Under the pieces are notes generated by a model. The model saw only the letters and a list, made by a program, of their open reading frames with translations, did no database searches and was not told where the DNA came from. Position numbers and translations under genes: made by a program. A DNA stretch of 64,000 bases from Clostridia bacterium. Its GTDB lineage: Bacteria; Bacillota; Clostridia; TANB77; CAG-508. The DNA lies in the NCBI GenBank assembly GCA_900770385.1, contig CAAGKK010000006.1, forward strand, positions 1 through 64,000, given 5' to 3'. Position 1 is the stretch's first letter. Every line of letters begins with the position of its first letter. Below are positions 63,301 through 64,000 of the stretch, in pieces.

Positions 63301-63924
63301 CTAATTTTCATCTTCGTTTAAGGTTTCTTGTTTTTCCCTTTCGGGCATTGGAGCCTCTATATTTTTTTCTTCTACAATATCGTCTATAACAATTTGTTGG
63401 TTTTCATCTAATTTATATCTTGGTAATTCTGGTAGTTCGTCTAAAGAAGAATATCCAAACATCCTTAAAAATTCTTTAGTTACTTTATAAGTTGTAGGTC
63501 TTCCTGGTAAATCCAATCTTCCTGCATCTTCTATTAAATTATGATCTAATAATTTATATATTGTTCCATCAGAATTTACTCCTCTTATGCTTTCTATTTC
63601 TGCCCTAGTAATCTTTGGATTATATGCTATAATAGCTAAAGTTTCTAAAGCTGCTTGTGATAAATTAGGTTTGTTTCTTTTATCTATTATTTGATATATA
63701 TAATCGTAATTTTCTTTTTTAGAACATAATTGATATCCATTATTTACTTTAATTATTTCTATTCCTCTTCCTTGTTCTTCAAAATCTGCTTTCATACTTT
63801 CGATTATTTCTTCAGTATCTTTTGGGGTTAATTCTAAAACTACTGATAGTTCTTCTACCGAAATATCTCTTCCAACAGCAAATAAAATTGATTCAATTAC
63901 TTGTTTTGCTTTATTTATATCCAT
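63301..63924 (-). CDS. scpB: Segregation and condensation protein B
   Basis: Kleisin-associated subunit of the SMC-ScpAB complex that organises chromosomes. The 207-residue protein has two winged-helix domains: KQVIESILFAVGRDISVEEL at the N-terminus and LSQAALETLAIIAYNPKITR in the middle, followed by GRPTTYKVTKEFLRMFG. The acidic tail is typical. scpA is not in view; it would lie to the right of the window. Confidence 0.96.
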   Translation of the reverse strand: MDINKAKQVIESILFAVGRDISVEELSVVLELTPKDTEEIIESMKADFEEQGRGIEIIKVNNGYQLCSKKENYDYIYQIIDKRNKPNLSQAALETLAIIAYNPKITRAEIESIRGVNSDGTIYKLLDHNLIEDAGRLDLPGRPTTYKVTKEFLRMFGYSSLDELPELPRYKLDENQQIVIDDIVEEKNIEAPMPEREKQETLNEDEN

Positions 63925-64000
63925 TTGTTACCTCTCTTTAAATATATACTATTTTATCTCAAATAGCCTAATTAGTCAATATTTATTGTTTATAGTTGAA

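Overview
The window is AT-rich DNA with strong AGGAGG-type ribosome binding sites, dense mostly leftward operons and a clear sporulation gene set (spo0A, spoIVFA/spoIVFB, yyaC, a SpoVB-like flippase). This points to a spore-forming or formerly spore-forming member of the Clostridia (Bacillota), probably an uncultured gut-type anaerobe. I cannot name the genus from sequence alone. No rRNA or tRNA gene, CRISPR array, integrase or transposase was seen.

Layout. 1-4.6 kb: a truncated prepilin-like surface protein and the replicative polymerase dnaE. 4.7-11.1 kb: a secreted lysozyme-like protein, murI, two lipid genes (diacylglycerol-kinase type, plsC), a 46-residue exported peptide behind a Spo0A-type promoter, yraN, dprA and a frameshifted comM. 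11.4-19.1 kb: clpB under a CIRCE operator, surface and envelope proteins, a second prepilin-like protein, and spoIVFA-spoIVFB. 19.1-30.6 kb: an accessory island. It holds a TnpV pair, a membrane protein plus DUF6119/TIGR04141-like operon, a one-protein nuclease/methylase/specificity fusion, a candidate structured RNA, a RepA_N-like protein, a 22-codon ORF, an excisionase-like HTH protein, a GIY-YIG protein, a C45 acyltransferase, a zinc-finger protein and an HTH-Fic fusion. 30.7-36.8 kb: two methyltransferases (one with a long hairpin leader), a frameshifted sodC, a NUDIX remnant, an ABC exporter and a FlaR-like kinase. 36.9-51.5 kb: core genes (yyaC, acyl-CoA synthetase, RNase G, pth, spo0A, yigZ, a flavoprotein, a methionine gamma-lyase-like enzyme, a WG-repeat protein, an SDR, an SGNH protein, HU, a SpoVB-like flippase). 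51.7-64 kb: a stand-alone VirD4-like ATPase, the rlmN-stp-prkC-rsgA-rpe cluster, asd, a cysteine desulfurase, a short-form proS and scpB.

The genes form a few working groups: DNA uptake (dprA, comM, with yraN beside them), sporulation control and the sigma-K checkpoint (spo0A, spoIVFA/B), Ser/Thr signalling with ribosome assembly (stp, prkC, rsgA, rlmN), and genome defence in the island.

The most distinctive non-gene signal is a dispersed GC-rich palindrome (core GGGCGGA...TCCGCCC followed by CCTACATATA) with single and paired copies. One copy lies inside a reading frame, and two others supply the stop codons of dnaE and the cysteine desulfurase gene. Two genes (comM, sodC) are each broken by what looks like one extra base in a key motif.
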